Shown: positions 52,817 to 61,989 of the stretch, piece by piece | Position numbering within the stretch: position 1 is the first letter of the stretch | How the letters are laid out: the number at the start of each line of letters is the position of its first letter | Source: Pseudomonadota bacterium | GTDB taxonomy: Bacteria; Pseudomonadota; Alphaproteobacteria; Acetobacterales; Acetobacteraceae | Length of the DNA stretch: 64,000 nt | Assembly (NCBI GenBank): GCA_021805565.1 | Contig: JAJZFA010000017.1 | Span: 38,741 to 102,740 of the forward strand | Direction of reading: 5' to 3' | Program-made: the position numbers and the translations under genes | Notes under the pieces: generated by a model | Databases searched by the model: none | What the model was told of the DNA's origin: nothing | Seen by the model: only the letters and a program-made list of their open reading frames with translations

Positions 52817-53588
52817 TAGCGGATTCATCGTTTAGGCGTTTTTCGATGAGGTCGCGGGTCTCGCGCAGCGGTTGCAAGCATCTATCGACGCCATCGACGG
52901 CGCTGATGGCGCGCGCCATCCAGACGGTATTGATGCACCCGAGCAAGCGCCGCCCTACACGCACCGGTAAAGCGATCGAGCCTGTATGAGGCCAGAGTGC
53001 CCCGCCCTGGCGCAAGCCGTAGCCTTGCCGCCGCGTTGCAGCAATCAACCTGTTGCTTTTCACCGTGTCGCGCGCGAGCGCGTCGTGTGGGTCGGGGGAC
53101 GCGGCGAGTAGCTCCAGCAGGGCGTCGCGCTGCAGCTTAGGCGCGAATGCGATGTAGGCGAGCCCGGAGGAGCTACCGAGGAGCGGCATCTCGCGTCCGA
53201 CCATGTTCCGATCGATCGAGAGCGGCGCGATACGGTGGGTGGTCTCGTGGATGACCATCTTGAGGCCGTCTAGCGTCGAGACATCGCAGGGCCAAGAAAT
53301 GCGGCCTGTTAGTTCAGCCAATGCTGGCCCGGCGATCGCCGAGATCCATTGCTCGTCCTCGAAGCCCTCGGACAAGCCCCGGACCCGCAGCCGGAGGTGG
53401 AAGCGGTCGTCGGCTGTGCCGCGGCGGACGTAGCCCTCGTCCATGAGCGTTTGCAGCAACCGATACACCGTGGGACGCGGCACCCCGCTCTCCCGCGCCA
53501 GTTGCAAGGCGGTGGCGCTGCCGTACCGGTTGAGCACGGACAGGACGGCAAGGCCACGAGCAAACGACTGAACCGGTCTGATCGACAT
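52773..53588 (-). CDS. IclR-family regulator with IS-derived C-terminus
   Basis: The 271-aa regulator has an N-terminal winged helix (SFARGLAVLSVLNRYGSATA, then GVPRPTVYRLLQTLMDEGYV) and an IclR effector domain (SSSGLAYIAFAPKLQRDALL, then GSIALPVRVGRRLLGCINTV). It is divergent from the monooxygenase gene and most likely controls the catabolic operon in response to an aromatic ligand. The last 14 codons (RACGQLSQQSTAVI) and the stop come from the IS5 element inserted at 52816. The effector domain itself looks nearly complete, so function may persist. The start MSIRPVQSFAR was chosen by family alignment. Confidence 0.87.
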   Translation of the reverse strand: MSIRPVQSFARGLAVLSVLNRYGSATALQLARESGVPRPTVYRLLQTLMDEGYVRRGTADDRFHLRLRVRGLSEGFEDEQWISAIAGPALAELTGRISWPCDVSTLDGLKMVIHETTHRIAPLSIDRNMVGREMPLLGSSSGLAYIAFAPKLQRDALLELLAASPDPHDALARDTVKSNRLIAATRRQGYGLRQGGALWPHTGSIALPVRVGRRLLGCINTVWMARAISAVDGVDRCLQPLRETRDLIEKRLNDESARACGQLSQQSTAVI

Positions 53589-53601
53589 CGAGCGCTGTCC
53601 A

Positions 53602-53631
53602 CTGTACGAACAGAAAGCAAATCGTGTTTGC
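53602..53631. promoter_or_regulatory. Candidate IclR operator in the divergent promoter region
   Basis: Two inverted repeats lie between the iclR-type start (53588) and the monooxygenase start (53698): CTGTACGAACAG (4-bp arms) at 53602-53613 and GCAAATCGTGTTTGC (5-bp arms) at 53617-53631. IclR regulators of aromatic pathways bind such short inverted repeats between divergent genes. This is a prediction from position and symmetry. Confidence 0.4.
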
Positions 53632-53697
53632 GCCTGCCATGCAAGCGAATGAGTTTCTCTCCAACGCAAGGCGGCAGTGCCGTGGGGGGACGATGTG

Positions 53698-55185
53698 ATG
53701 GCCGAGCCTGTTCCGACGCATGAGACCCGGGCGGATGTCGCCATCATCGGCTGTGGTCCGGTCGGGGCGATGCTGGCCAACTTGCTCGGCATGCAGGGAA
53801 TCCGGACGCTCGTTTTGGAGCGCGAGGCGTCGATCTACCATCTGCCGCGCGCTTGCCACTTCGACGACGAGGTCATGCGGCTGCTTCAGACGGTTGGTCT
53901 GGCCGGACGGATGGCGGAATTGGTCCATGTCTCGCCGGGCATGCGCTTCGTCGACGATCGGGGACGGCTCCTGCTCGACTGGTCGCGCCCCACCGAGATT
54001 GGGCCGCAGGGCTGGAACGTGAGCTATCGGTTTCATCAGCCGGAACTGGAGCAGGTGCTGCGAACGGGGATCGAACGGTTCGACTGCGTGAGCGTCGAGC
54101 TGCGGACGGAGGTGTTCGCCCTCGAGCAGGACGACGAGACCGTCACGATCCGATACGAGGACCTGGCCAGCGGCGCCTTGCATGCCGGCCGGGTGCGCTA
54201 CGTCGTCGGCTGCGACGGTGCGCGATCGCTGGTGCGGCGCATGATCGGAGCGCCGATGGAGGATCTCGGCTTCCATGAGCGCTGGCTCGTCGTCGATGCC
54301 ATCCTTAAGCGGCCCCTCCCGGATCTCGGCGATTACAGCCTCCAGTTCTGCAGCACGACCCGGCCGGCGACCTATGTGCGCGGCACCGGCGATCGGCGCC
54401 GGTGGGAGATCGCGCTGCTGCCGGGCGAGGACGCCGCGGCGATCACCAAGCCGGAGCGGATCTTCGAGCTGCTCCAGCGATGGGTCGGCCCGGACGACGT
54501 CGACCTCGAGCGGGCCGCGGTTTACACCTTCCATTCGGCGCTCGCCCAGCAATGGCGGCGCGGCCGTCTTCTCATCGCGGGCGACTCTGCGCACCTCACG
54601 CCGCCTTTCCTGGGGCAAGGCATGTGCGCCGGTATGCGTGACGTGGGCAACCTGGCCTGGAAGCTGGCCTGGGTGCTCACAGGTCAGAGCAGCGACGACC
54701 TGCTCGACAGCTATCAGACCGAACGCAGCCCTCACGTCCGGGAATACATCGAGCTGGCAGTGAGGCTTGGTGGCCTGATCAACACCAAGGCGATGGAGGC
54801 GGCTCTCCCCTCGGCGGCGAGCGGCGAGCCGGTCCGCATGAATTCGATCAAGCCCCGTCTAGGGCCGGGGCTCGCGCCGGGCTGGAATGGTCCGGCCCGC
54901 AGCATCGCGCCACAACCCCGTAGTGCCGACGGGGCGCGGCTCGATGACAGGGTCGGCTACCGCTTCACCGCGGTGCTGCGCCCCGACTTCGCGGCTTCGT
55001 TGCCGGATGCGACCCGGGCCCGCTTGGCCGAGCGCAAGATCGTGGTGGTCGCCGAAGATACCCCGGAGCACCTGTCCTGGCTCAATCGGCACGACGCCGC
55101 CGGCGTGCTGATCCGGCCGGACCGCTATGTCCTCGGCGCAGCCAAGTCTGTCCCAGAGCTGGAAGCCTTAGCCGAATACGTTTGA
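53698..55185 (+). CDS. FAD-dependent aromatic monooxygenase (MhpA-like)
   Basis: The 495-aa class A flavin hydroxylase resembles 3-(3-hydroxyphenyl)propionate hydroxylase and related phenol hydroxylases. It shows the FAD fold DVAIIGCGPVGAMLANLLG, the DG motif YVVGCDGARSLVRRMIG and the GD motif LLIAGDSAHLTPPFLGQGMC. It should add a hydroxyl group ortho to an existing phenolic group, making a catechol-type substrate for the dioxygenase encoded downstream. GGGGGGA lies about 9 bases before ATG 53698. It is somewhat shorter than E. coli MhpA and lacks part of the C-terminal extension. Confidence 0.88.
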   Translation: MAEPVPTHETRADVAIIGCGPVGAMLANLLGMQGIRTLVLEREASIYHLPRACHFDDEVMRLLQTVGLAGRMAELVHVSPGMRFVDDRGRLLLDWSRPTEIGPQGWNVSYRFHQPELEQVLRTGIERFDCVSVELRTEVFALEQDDETVTIRYEDLASGALHAGRVRYVVGCDGARSLVRRMIGAPMEDLGFHERWLVVDAILKRPLPDLGDYSLQFCSTTRPATYVRGTGDRRRWEIALLPGEDAAAITKPERIFELLQRWVGPDDVDLERAAVYTFHSALAQQWRRGRLLIAGDSAHLTPPFLGQGMCAGMRDVGNLAWKLAWVLTGQSSDDLLDSYQTERSPHVREYIELAVRLGGLINTKAMEAALPSAASGEPVRMNSIKPRLGPGLAPGWNGPARSIAPQPRSADGARLDDRVGYRFTAVLRPDFAASLPDATRARLAERKIVVVAEDTPEHLSWLNRHDAAGVLIRPDRYVLGAAKSVPELEALAEYV

Positions 55186-55219
55186 GCCCGCCCCCTATCT
55201 CAAGTTGGAGCACTCCCTC

Positions 55220-56074
55220 ATGAAGCTCGTTTCGTTCGTTTCCGGTGGGCGTGCCCGCTACGGCGTGGTCAGCGGCGATGGCGTGATCGACCTGGCCGCA
55301 CGCTTCGGCGAGCGTTGGCCCACCCTGCGCGACATGTTGGCCGCCGACGGCCTTGCCGAAGCGGCGCGCGTGGCCGATGAGGCGCCCGACTTCCAGTTGG
55401 CCGACCTCGAGTTCGCCCCTGTCATCCCAAATCCCGACAAGATCGTCTGCGTCGGCCTGAACTACCGCGACCACGTCGCTGAGACCGGCCGGACGGAGAC
55501 GCCGAACCCGGCCCTGTTTGCCCGGTATGCCGGCAGCCAGGTCGGGCATGGCCAATCGCTGATTAAGCCGGCCGTCTCCGACGAGTTCGACTACGAGGGC
55601 GAGCTGGCCGTGGTGATCGGCAAAGGCGGCCGTCACATCGCCGCTGCCGACGCGCTCGGCCATGTCGCCGGCTATGCCTGCTACAACGAGGGCAGCGTGC
55701 GCGATTGGCAGCGCCACACCAGCCAATATCTCGCCGGCAAGACCTTCGCCGGCACGGGCGGCTTCGGCCCCTGGCTCGTCACGACAGACGACATTCCCGA
55801 CCCGGCCGCACTGACGCTGGAGACGCGGCTGAACGGACAGGTGGTGCAGCACAGCACCACCGACCTGATGATCACGCCGGTGCCCGAGCAGATCGCCTAC
55901 ATCTCGACGATCCTGCCCTTGCTGCCCGGCGACGTGATCGTGTCTGGCACGCCCGGCGGCGTCGGTTCCAAGCGCAAGCCGCCGCTATGGATGCGCGCCG
56001 GCGACGTCGTCGAAGTCGAGATCAGCCATATTGGCGTGCTGCGCAACCCGGTTGTCGCGGAGGCGCACGTTTGA
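55220..56074 (+). CDS. Fumarylacetoacetate hydrolase family protein
   Basis: The 284-aa metal-dependent hydrolase/isomerase of the FAH superfamily shows PDKIVCVGLNYRDHVAETGR, the metal-ligand region FDYEGELAVVIGKGGRHI and the C-terminal GDVIVSGTPGGVGSKRKPP. In aromatic meta-cleavage pathways such enzymes cleave or hydrate the ring-fission product. A GGAG site about 9 bases upstream supports ATG 55220. Its stop shares one base with the start of the dioxygenase gene, so the two are coupled. Confidence 0.9.
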   Translation: MKLVSFVSGGRARYGVVSGDGVIDLAARFGERWPTLRDMLAADGLAEAARVADEAPDFQLADLEFAPVIPNPDKIVCVGLNYRDHVAETGRTETPNPALFARYAGSQVGHGQSLIKPAVSDEFDYEGELAVVIGKGGRHIAAADALGHVAGYACYNEGSVRDWQRHTSQYLAGKTFAGTGGFGPWLVTTDDIPDPAALTLETRLNGQVVQHSTTDLMITPVPEQIAYISTILPLLPGDVIVSGTPGGVGSKRKPPLWMRAGDVVEVEISHIGVLRNPVVAEAHV

Positions 56075-57054
56075 TGGATTTCACATCCGAACTGACCGCG
56101 CTGGGCTACATCGGCGTGCGGTCCTCCCGCCTGGCGGACTGGGGCGATTACGCGACCGGGCTGCTCGGCATGCAGCCGGTCGATCGTGGCGGCTCCGTTC
56201 GGGCGTTCCGCATGGACGACCGAAAGCAGCGGCTGATCGTCACTGGCGACGAGGGAGAAGGGTTGGCCTTCTTCGGCTGGGAGGTCGCCGATGCCACAGC
56301 CCTGGACCGCTTGGCTGCGCGGCTCGAGGCTCACGGGATCGCGGTTCAGCGCGCACCGCGGCACCTTGCCGACGAGCGGCACGTGGCCGACTTGATCGCC
56401 TTCGACGACCCGGCCGGCAACCGGCTCGAGGTTTTCCATAGCCCAGCCATCGCGTCGGACCCGTTCAAGCCGGGGCGCCCGATCTCCGGCTTTTGCACCG
56501 GGCCGCTCGGCATGGGGCACGCGGTCATCAACGTCGAGGACGTCGAGCCGCTGCTGCCGTTCTATCGCGACATCCTCGGCTTCCACGTGACGGATTACGG
56601 GCTGAAGCCTTACAAGCTCTACTTCTTCCACATCAACGGCCGGCATCACAGCTTCGCGATGGTCGGCTCCGGCAAGGCCGGGCTGCACCACTTCATGGTC
56701 GAGCTCTACAGCTTGGACGATGTTGGCCAAGGCTATGACCTCGCCAACCTCGAGGAGAACCGGGTCGCCTACACGCTGGGCCGGCACACCAACGACCATA
56801 TGACGTCGTTCTACTCGCACACGCCATCCGGCTTTTTCGTTGAATATGGCTGGGGCGGCCGGGTCATCGACCCGGCGACGTGGGAGCCGCACGAGACCCA
56901 TGACGGCCCGAGCTTCTGGGGCCACGAGCGGCTCTACATGGAGCCGGAGCAGCGGGCGCGGCTGCGCGACATGCGCCTCTCGGCCGCTGCGCGAGGCGTC
57001 CGGGCGCCGGTGCCGGATTGCCCATGGCTGGATGCGGTCATCTCCTGCGAGTGA
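56074..57054 (+). CDS. Extradiol (catechol 2,3-type) dioxygenase
   Basis: The 326-aa vicinal-oxygen-chelate dioxygenase has two repeated domains. The iron ligands are in the C-terminal domain: His149 (LGMGHAVINVED), His206 or its neighbour (GLHHFMVELYSLDDVG) and Glu257 (SGFFVEYGWGG). It cleaves a catechol-type ring next to the two hydroxyls. The N-terminal domain (residues 1-130) is the usual inactive copy. The ATG at 56074 overlaps the stop of the FAH-family gene by one base. Confidence 0.92.
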   Translation: MDFTSELTALGYIGVRSSRLADWGDYATGLLGMQPVDRGGSVRAFRMDDRKQRLIVTGDEGEGLAFFGWEVADATALDRLAARLEAHGIAVQRAPRHLADERHVADLIAFDDPAGNRLEVFHSPAIASDPFKPGRPISGFCTGPLGMGHAVINVEDVEPLLPFYRDILGFHVTDYGLKPYKLYFFHINGRHHSFAMVGSGKAGLHHFMVELYSLDDVGQGYDLANLEENRVAYTLGRHTNDHMTSFYSHTPSGFFVEYGWGGRVIDPATWEPHETHDGPSFWGHERLYMEPEQRARLRDMRLSAAARGVRAPVPDCPWLDAVISCE

Positions 57055-57092
57055 CACGCGTCGTTAAGAAATAAGAATACGGGAGGGTGTCC

Positions 57093-58298
57093 ATGAACAA
57101 TCAATTTGCCCGATGTCTGTTGGGCGCGGCATTGCTGGCGGCGGGTCCAGTGCGGGCCGAGATCAAGGGCGACGCGATCCGGATCGGCGTGCTGAGCGAC
57201 ATGAGCGGGCCGTTCGCGACCGCGATGGGGCCGGGCTCGGTGCTGGCGGCGCAGATGGCGGCCGAGGAGTTCGACGGCGCCATCGACGGCAAGCCGATAC
57301 GCATCCTCCAAGCCGATCACCAGAACAAGCCGGACATCGCGTCCGGGATCGCCCGCCAATGGTTCGACCGCGACGGCGTGCAGGCCATCGCCGATGGCGG
57401 CACATCGGCAGCGTCGCTCGCAGTGCAGGAGCTGGTGCGGGGCAACCACCGGATCTTCCTCATCTCGGGCGCCGGGACCAGCGACCTGTCGAACCAGGCC
57501 TGCGCGCCGACCAGCGTGCAATGGACGCAGGATTCGTATTCCACCGCGGCTGGCGTCGTCTCCGGTGTATGGCAGCGCACGCAAGCGCCCTGGTTTTTCA
57601 TCTCGGCCGATTACGCGTTCGGCCAAGCGTTGCAGGCTGATGCAACGGTGCGGCTGACTCAACTCGGGGGCAAAGTCGCCGGCTCCGTCAAGGCGCCCCT
57701 CGGCACGAGCGACTTCAGTTCCAACCTGCTGCAGGCGCAAGCGTCTATCGCCAAAATACTCGCCATCAACACGGCCGGCGACAGCGTCAACACGCTCAGG
57801 CAGGCGGCCGAGTTCGGGGTGGCGGCACAGGGTCTGAGCATCGTCCCAATGTCGCTGCAGAACGTCGACATCCGCGCGGCCGGGCTGGACAGCACGCAAG
57901 GCGCGCTGGTGTTCACCAGCTTCTTCGAGGATGTAAGCCCGGCCGCGCGCGCCTGGTCCGACAAATTTTTCGCCCGAGCTAACGCGATGCCCTCACAAAT
58001 CCAGGCCGGGGTCTACTCCGCCGTGCGGCACTACCTTCAGGCCGTCAAGGACAGCCATTCCGACGATGGCGACACCGTCATGGCGCGCATGAAGGCCACC
58101 CCGGTGTCGGACGCCTACACGCCGCACGGGATCATCCGTGACGACCAGCGGATGGTGCACGACATGTATCTGACCCAGGTCAAGACGCCGGCGGAGTCCA
58201 AGGGGCCGTGGGACCTGGTGAAGCTGGTCGCGACGGTCTCGCCCGACCAGGCGTTCCGCCCGCTCGCTGAGAGCCGCTGCCCACTTGTGAAGAAATAG
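57093..58298 (+). CDS. ABC transporter substrate-binding protein (branched-chain amino-acid/aromatic type)
   Basis: The 401-aa periplasmic protein of the LivJ-like peripla_BP_6 family has a signal peptide (CLLGAALLAAGPVRA, cleaved before EIKGD). It then shows IRIGVLSDMSGPFATAMGPG and DHQNKPDIASGIARQWFDRD. Relatives bind aromatic acids as well as amino acids. GGGAGGGTG about 5 bases before ATG 57093 supports this start over the GTG two codons earlier. No permease or ATPase gene is in the cluster. Confidence 0.85.
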   Translation: MNNQFARCLLGAALLAAGPVRAEIKGDAIRIGVLSDMSGPFATAMGPGSVLAAQMAAEEFDGAIDGKPIRILQADHQNKPDIASGIARQWFDRDGVQAIADGGTSAASLAVQELVRGNHRIFLISGAGTSDLSNQACAPTSVQWTQDSYSTAAGVVSGVWQRTQAPWFFISADYAFGQALQADATVRLTQLGGKVAGSVKAPLGTSDFSSNLLQAQASIAKILAINTAGDSVNTLRQAAEFGVAAQGLSIVPMSLQNVDIRAAGLDSTQGALVFTSFFEDVSPAARAWSDKFFARANAMPSQIQAGVYSAVRHYLQAVKDSHSDDGDTVMARMKATPVSDAYTPHGIIRDDQRMVHDMYLTQVKTPAESKGPWDLVKLVATVSPDQAFRPLAESRCPLVKK

Positions 58299-58305
58299 GT
58301 GCGGC

Positions 58306-60519
58306 ATGGACGGCTTCGGGCAGCCCCGTATCCCCTGCTACGCGCAGGATTTCTATAGCGACGCGTTCATCGTCGATCCACTTCCGCATTATGCGGCGAT
58401 GCGTGCGCTCGGGCCGGTCGTATTCCTGCCAGCGCTAGGCAATTACGCGATCACGCGGTACGAGGAGGTCAAGCAGGCGCTGCGCCATTTCGAGGTGTTC
58501 TCCTCGGCGCAGGGCGTTGCGGCCGATCAGGTTGGCTGCGACTTCCTGCGCGGTGTCCATGGCAACACGCTGAATTCCGATCCGCCCCAGCACGATGTCA
58601 TGCGCGCCGTCGTGGCCGCCCCGCTGTTGCCCGGCGCGCTGGAGTCGATTCGCGGCCGGATCGAGGCAGAGGCGGACGCGCTGATTGGGCGCCTGCTAAG
58701 CCGAGACTCGTTCGACGGCATGGCGGATCTGGCCCGGCATCTGCCGCTGACGATCGTCACCGAGCTGGTCGGGCTCGCGGAGGACGGGCGGGAAAACATG
58801 CTGCACTGGGCGGGCGCGGCGTTCGACATCCTTGGGGTGCAGAACGAGCGCGGTCGGTGCGGCATGCAGACCATGATGGAGATGCGCCGCTACATTGCAA
58901 CCGAAGCGGTGCCCGAGCGGCTGAAACCCGGCAGTTGGACCGGGCGGCTTTACGAACTGGTCGACCGCGGCCAGATCCCGCGCGACATGGTGCCGCTGCT
59001 GGTGCGCGACTACATCAGTCCCAGCCTCGACACGACGATCTCCGCGACCGGGGAGCTGTTCTACCAACTCGCCCGCAACCCGGCGCAATGGGACCGGATC
59101 CGTCGTGACCCGATGCTGATCCCCGGCGCAGTCAATGAAGCGGTGCGGCTAGGATCGCCGGTCCGCTCGTTCTCGCGGACATTGACGCGCCCGTTCGAGA
59201 TCGGCGGCGCCATGCTGCCGGAGGGGGCGCGGGTGATGGTGCTGTACGCGTCGGCGAACCGGGACAAGCGGCGCTTCCCCGACCCGGACCGGTTCGATCC
59301 CAGCCGACCCGGCGGTCACCATATCGGCTTCGGCCACGGCATCCACCAATGCGTCGGCATGCACCTGGCGCGGCTGGAAATGGAGAGTTTGCTGCGGGCG
59401 ATGGTCGGCCGGGTCTCGGCGATCGAGATCGGCGAGCCAACGATGGCGATGAACAACACCATCCATGCCTTTGCCACGCTGCCGATGCGGCTGCAGCCCG
59501 GTCCGGCGGCCCTGGAGCCGGCTCCTGTGCTTCCCGTGCCGGTGCGCGCCGGGGCGAGCCCGACGTGGTACGACTTTCGCGTCGCCGAACGGCAGGTTCA
59601 GGCCGAAGGGATCGTCTCCTTCGACCTCGTCCCGGCCGATGGCGCCAAGCTGCCGCTGTTCAAGGCCGGCGCGCACGTCGACATCGAAGTCTCGCCGGGT
59701 CTCGTACGGCAATATTCTCTCTGCAACGACCCGGCGACATCCGCGGCTGGCTACCGCATCGCCGTATTGCGGGAAGAGACTTCCCGCGGCGGCTCGAAAA
59801 CCCTGCACGATGTTCTGCGGGAAGGCATGCTAATCCGCGTCAGTACGCCGCGAAACACGTTTCCACTCGACGAGATCGCTGGCCGGCGCGTGGTCCTGGT
59901 TGCAGGCGGTATCGGAATCACGCCCATGCTGTCCATGGCGTACCGGCTCAAGGCACTCGGCGCCGACTTCACGCTGCACTACTGTGTCCGCACAGCCGGA
60001 AAGGCGGCGTTCCTGCCGGAAATGGAAAGGGCTGGGCTCGGCCCGCATCTGCGGTTGCACTTTGGCGATGGGGCATCTCAGCAGCGTTTTTCGATCGCGA
60101 CGGCGCTTGGCGCCCCGGAAAGCCATACGGATATCTATTGCTGCGGCCCAGCCCGTCTGATGGACGCGCTGTCATCGGAGGCGACGGCATTGGGCTGGCC
60201 GGACGCACAACTGCACCTCGAGCGTTTCGCCACAACGACACGAGAGAACGACGTGCCATTCACCCTCGTCGCGCGGCGGAGTGGCGTCACGCTGACCGTG
60301 GATGCCGAACGAACGATCCTCGAGACCCTGGAAGCCGCCGGAATCCAGGCGCCCTCGTCCTGCTGCGCCGGGGTATGCGCGACCTGCTTGACCGACGTCC
60401 TCTGCGGCGTGCCCGACCATCGCGACATGGTCCTGACGTCCGACGAGAAAGCCGCCAACCAACGGATCGCCATCTGCTGCTCCCGCTCACGCAGCCGCAC
60501 GCTCGTCCTGGATATCTGA
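58306..60519 (+). CDS. Self-sufficient cytochrome P450-reductase fusion
   Basis: The 737-aa fusion joins a P450 domain (residues 1-400) to a phthalate-dioxygenase-reductase-type domain (about 425-737). The heme cysteine is Cys349 in GFGHGIHQCVGMHLAR, the I-helix motif is SPSLDTT (240-244) and EAVR stands for ExxR (278-281). The reductase has the flavin motif RQYSLCNDP, the NAD-binding region VLVAGGIGITPMLSM and a C-terminal 2Fe-2S ferredoxin (Cys687, Cys692, Cys695, Cys725). The layout is that of class VII (CYP116B/P450-RhF) enzymes. The PSLDTT form of the I helix is shared with P450s acting on aromatic acids and methoxy-aromatics, so O-demethylation or ring hydroxylation is plausible. Confidence 0.92.
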   Translation: MDGFGQPRIPCYAQDFYSDAFIVDPLPHYAAMRALGPVVFLPALGNYAITRYEEVKQALRHFEVFSSAQGVAADQVGCDFLRGVHGNTLNSDPPQHDVMRAVVAAPLLPGALESIRGRIEAEADALIGRLLSRDSFDGMADLARHLPLTIVTELVGLAEDGRENMLHWAGAAFDILGVQNERGRCGMQTMMEMRRYIATEAVPERLKPGSWTGRLYELVDRGQIPRDMVPLLVRDYISPSLDTTISATGELFYQLARNPAQWDRIRRDPMLIPGAVNEAVRLGSPVRSFSRTLTRPFEIGGAMLPEGARVMVLYASANRDKRRFPDPDRFDPSRPGGHHIGFGHGIHQCVGMHLARLEMESLLRAMVGRVSAIEIGEPTMAMNNTIHAFATLPMRLQPGPAALEPAPVLPVPVRAGASPTWYDFRVAERQVQAEGIVSFDLVPADGAKLPLFKAGAHVDIEVSPGLVRQYSLCNDPATSAAGYRIAVLREETSRGGSKTLHDVLREGMLIRVSTPRNTFPLDEIAGRRVVLVAGGIGITPMLSMAYRLKALGADFTLHYCVRTAGKAAFLPEMERAGLGPHLRLHFGDGASQQRFSIATALGAPESHTDIYCCGPARLMDALSSEATALGWPDAQLHLERFATTTRENDVPFTLVARRSGVTLTVDAERTILETLEAAGIQAPSSCCAGVCATCLTDVLCGVPDHRDMVLTSDEKAANQRIAICCSRSRSRTLVLDI

Positions 60520-60534
60520 CAAGAAGGAAAGATC

Positions 60535-61737
60535 ATGTTGCGGACGACCCGGCGACTCTTCCTCGGCGCATCGGCCGCCATGGCGGCCGGCGCCCGCGGT
60601 GCGCATGCCAGCGAGGGAGGCCCGATCCGGATCGGGGTGCTCGGCGACCAGAGTGGCATCACGGCGGATGCCGGCGGGCCCGGCACCGTAACAGCGGTCA
60701 AGATGGCCGTGGCCGACTTTGGCGGCAAGGTCGGCGATCGCCCGGTCGAGGTGCTCTCGGCCGACATGCTCATGAAGCCGGACGTTGCCGCCCAGATTTC
60801 GGCGCGTTGGTATGACGTCGAGGGCGTCGACGTGATTGTCGACCTTCCACTTTCCTCAGCCGCTTTGGCGGTGCTCGAGGTTGCGCGGCAGCGGAAGAAG
60901 TCGACCTTGGTCACCGCCGCCGCGACGGCCGACTTTGCCGGCGCGAAGTGCTCGCCGACCAACGTGCACTGGATCGACGATACCTATGCTCTGGCCAACG
61001 TCACGGCCCGTGCCGTCGTCGGGGCTGGCGGTAAATCATGGTTCTTCATCACCGCCGATTACACCTTCGGCACCGCCATGCAGACCGACGCTGAAGCTGC
61101 CGTACGCTTGGCCGGTGGCACCGTCGTAGGTTCCGTACGCAATCCGATCGGTGCCGGCGACTTCTCGAGCTATCTCCTGGCGGCTTCCTCGTCCGGTGCC
61201 AACGTGATCGGCCTGGCCAGCGTGGGCGGCGACACGATCGCCGCGATCAAGCAGGCCGCCGAGTTCGGGATCGGCAAGGGCGGCCAACGGTTGGCCGGGT
61301 TCCTGGTGTTCATCACAGACATCCATTCCCTTGGCCTGGAACTTGCCCAGGGTCTGTATGTCTCATCCGGCTTTTATTGGAACCAGAACGACGCCAGTCG
61401 CGCTTTCTCGACGCGATTCATGCAGGAGCGCCATGTGATGCCAACCAAGTCGCAAGCCGCGTCCTACGCGGCAACGCTGCACTGGCTCAAGGCGGCGCAG
61501 TCGGCCGGCACGACCGACAGTGTCATCGTCAATCGGCAGATGCGGACGATGCCAGGCAACTTTTTCGGCAAGCCAACCACCATCAGGCAGGACGGGCGAG
61601 CGGTTTACGACATGGACCTGTACCAGGTGAAGACACCATCCGAAAGCAAGACACCATGGGACTACTATAAACCTATCTCGAGGGTATCAGGCGCGGAAGC
61701 GTTCCGATCGATCGAAGCAGGAGGGTGCTCAATCTGA
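60535..61737 (+). CDS. Second ABC substrate-binding protein, Tat-exported
   Basis: The 400-aa protein is a paralogue of the one encoded at 57093, sharing the pattern IRIGVLGDQSGITADAGGPG and MLMKPDVAAQISARWYDVEG. Its leader has a twin-arginine motif (RRLFLGASAAMAAGA), so export is probably by Tat rather than Sec. It starts 16 bases after the P450 gene and closes the operon. Having two binding proteins but no membrane subunits suggests sensing, or use of a transporter encoded elsewhere. Confidence 0.85.
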   Translation: MLRTTRRLFLGASAAMAAGARGAHASEGGPIRIGVLGDQSGITADAGGPGTVTAVKMAVADFGGKVGDRPVEVLSADMLMKPDVAAQISARWYDVEGVDVIVDLPLSSAALAVLEVARQRKKSTLVTAAATADFAGAKCSPTNVHWIDDTYALANVTARAVVGAGGKSWFFITADYTFGTAMQTDAEAAVRLAGGTVVGSVRNPIGAGDFSSYLLAASSSGANVIGLASVGGDTIAAIKQAAEFGIGKGGQRLAGFLVFITDIHSLGLELAQGLYVSSGFYWNQNDASRAFSTRFMQERHVMPTKSQAASYAATLHWLKAAQSAGTTDSVIVNRQMRTMPGNFFGKPTTIRQDGRAVYDMDLYQVKTPSESKTPWDYYKPISRVSGAEAFRSIEAGGCSI

Positions 61738-61989
61738 GTCGCGATTTAGGAAATCGACACTTCGCCAGTGCGGTCAGTGTCGTAAGATGAACCTCAACTC
61801 CGCAGATGCTCGCGCCTTCGGTAACTGCAATGAATTGTCGTAAACGCGGACATTTGCGACGTATAGAAACTTAGGACTTTTGCGAAGGGTTAACGAGACA
61901 CGGAAAATACGGGAGATTTTCCTTGTAAAACCCCTATGCGGAAGTCACTATTTCAGCAATATTTTTTGCAACGCCAGGAAGGCACGCCC

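Noticed and set aside
59349..60815. A 488-codon plus-strand frame overlapping the P450 fusion
   Set aside because: It is a +1 shadow of the P450-reductase gene, rich in Arg and Gly, with no family motif.
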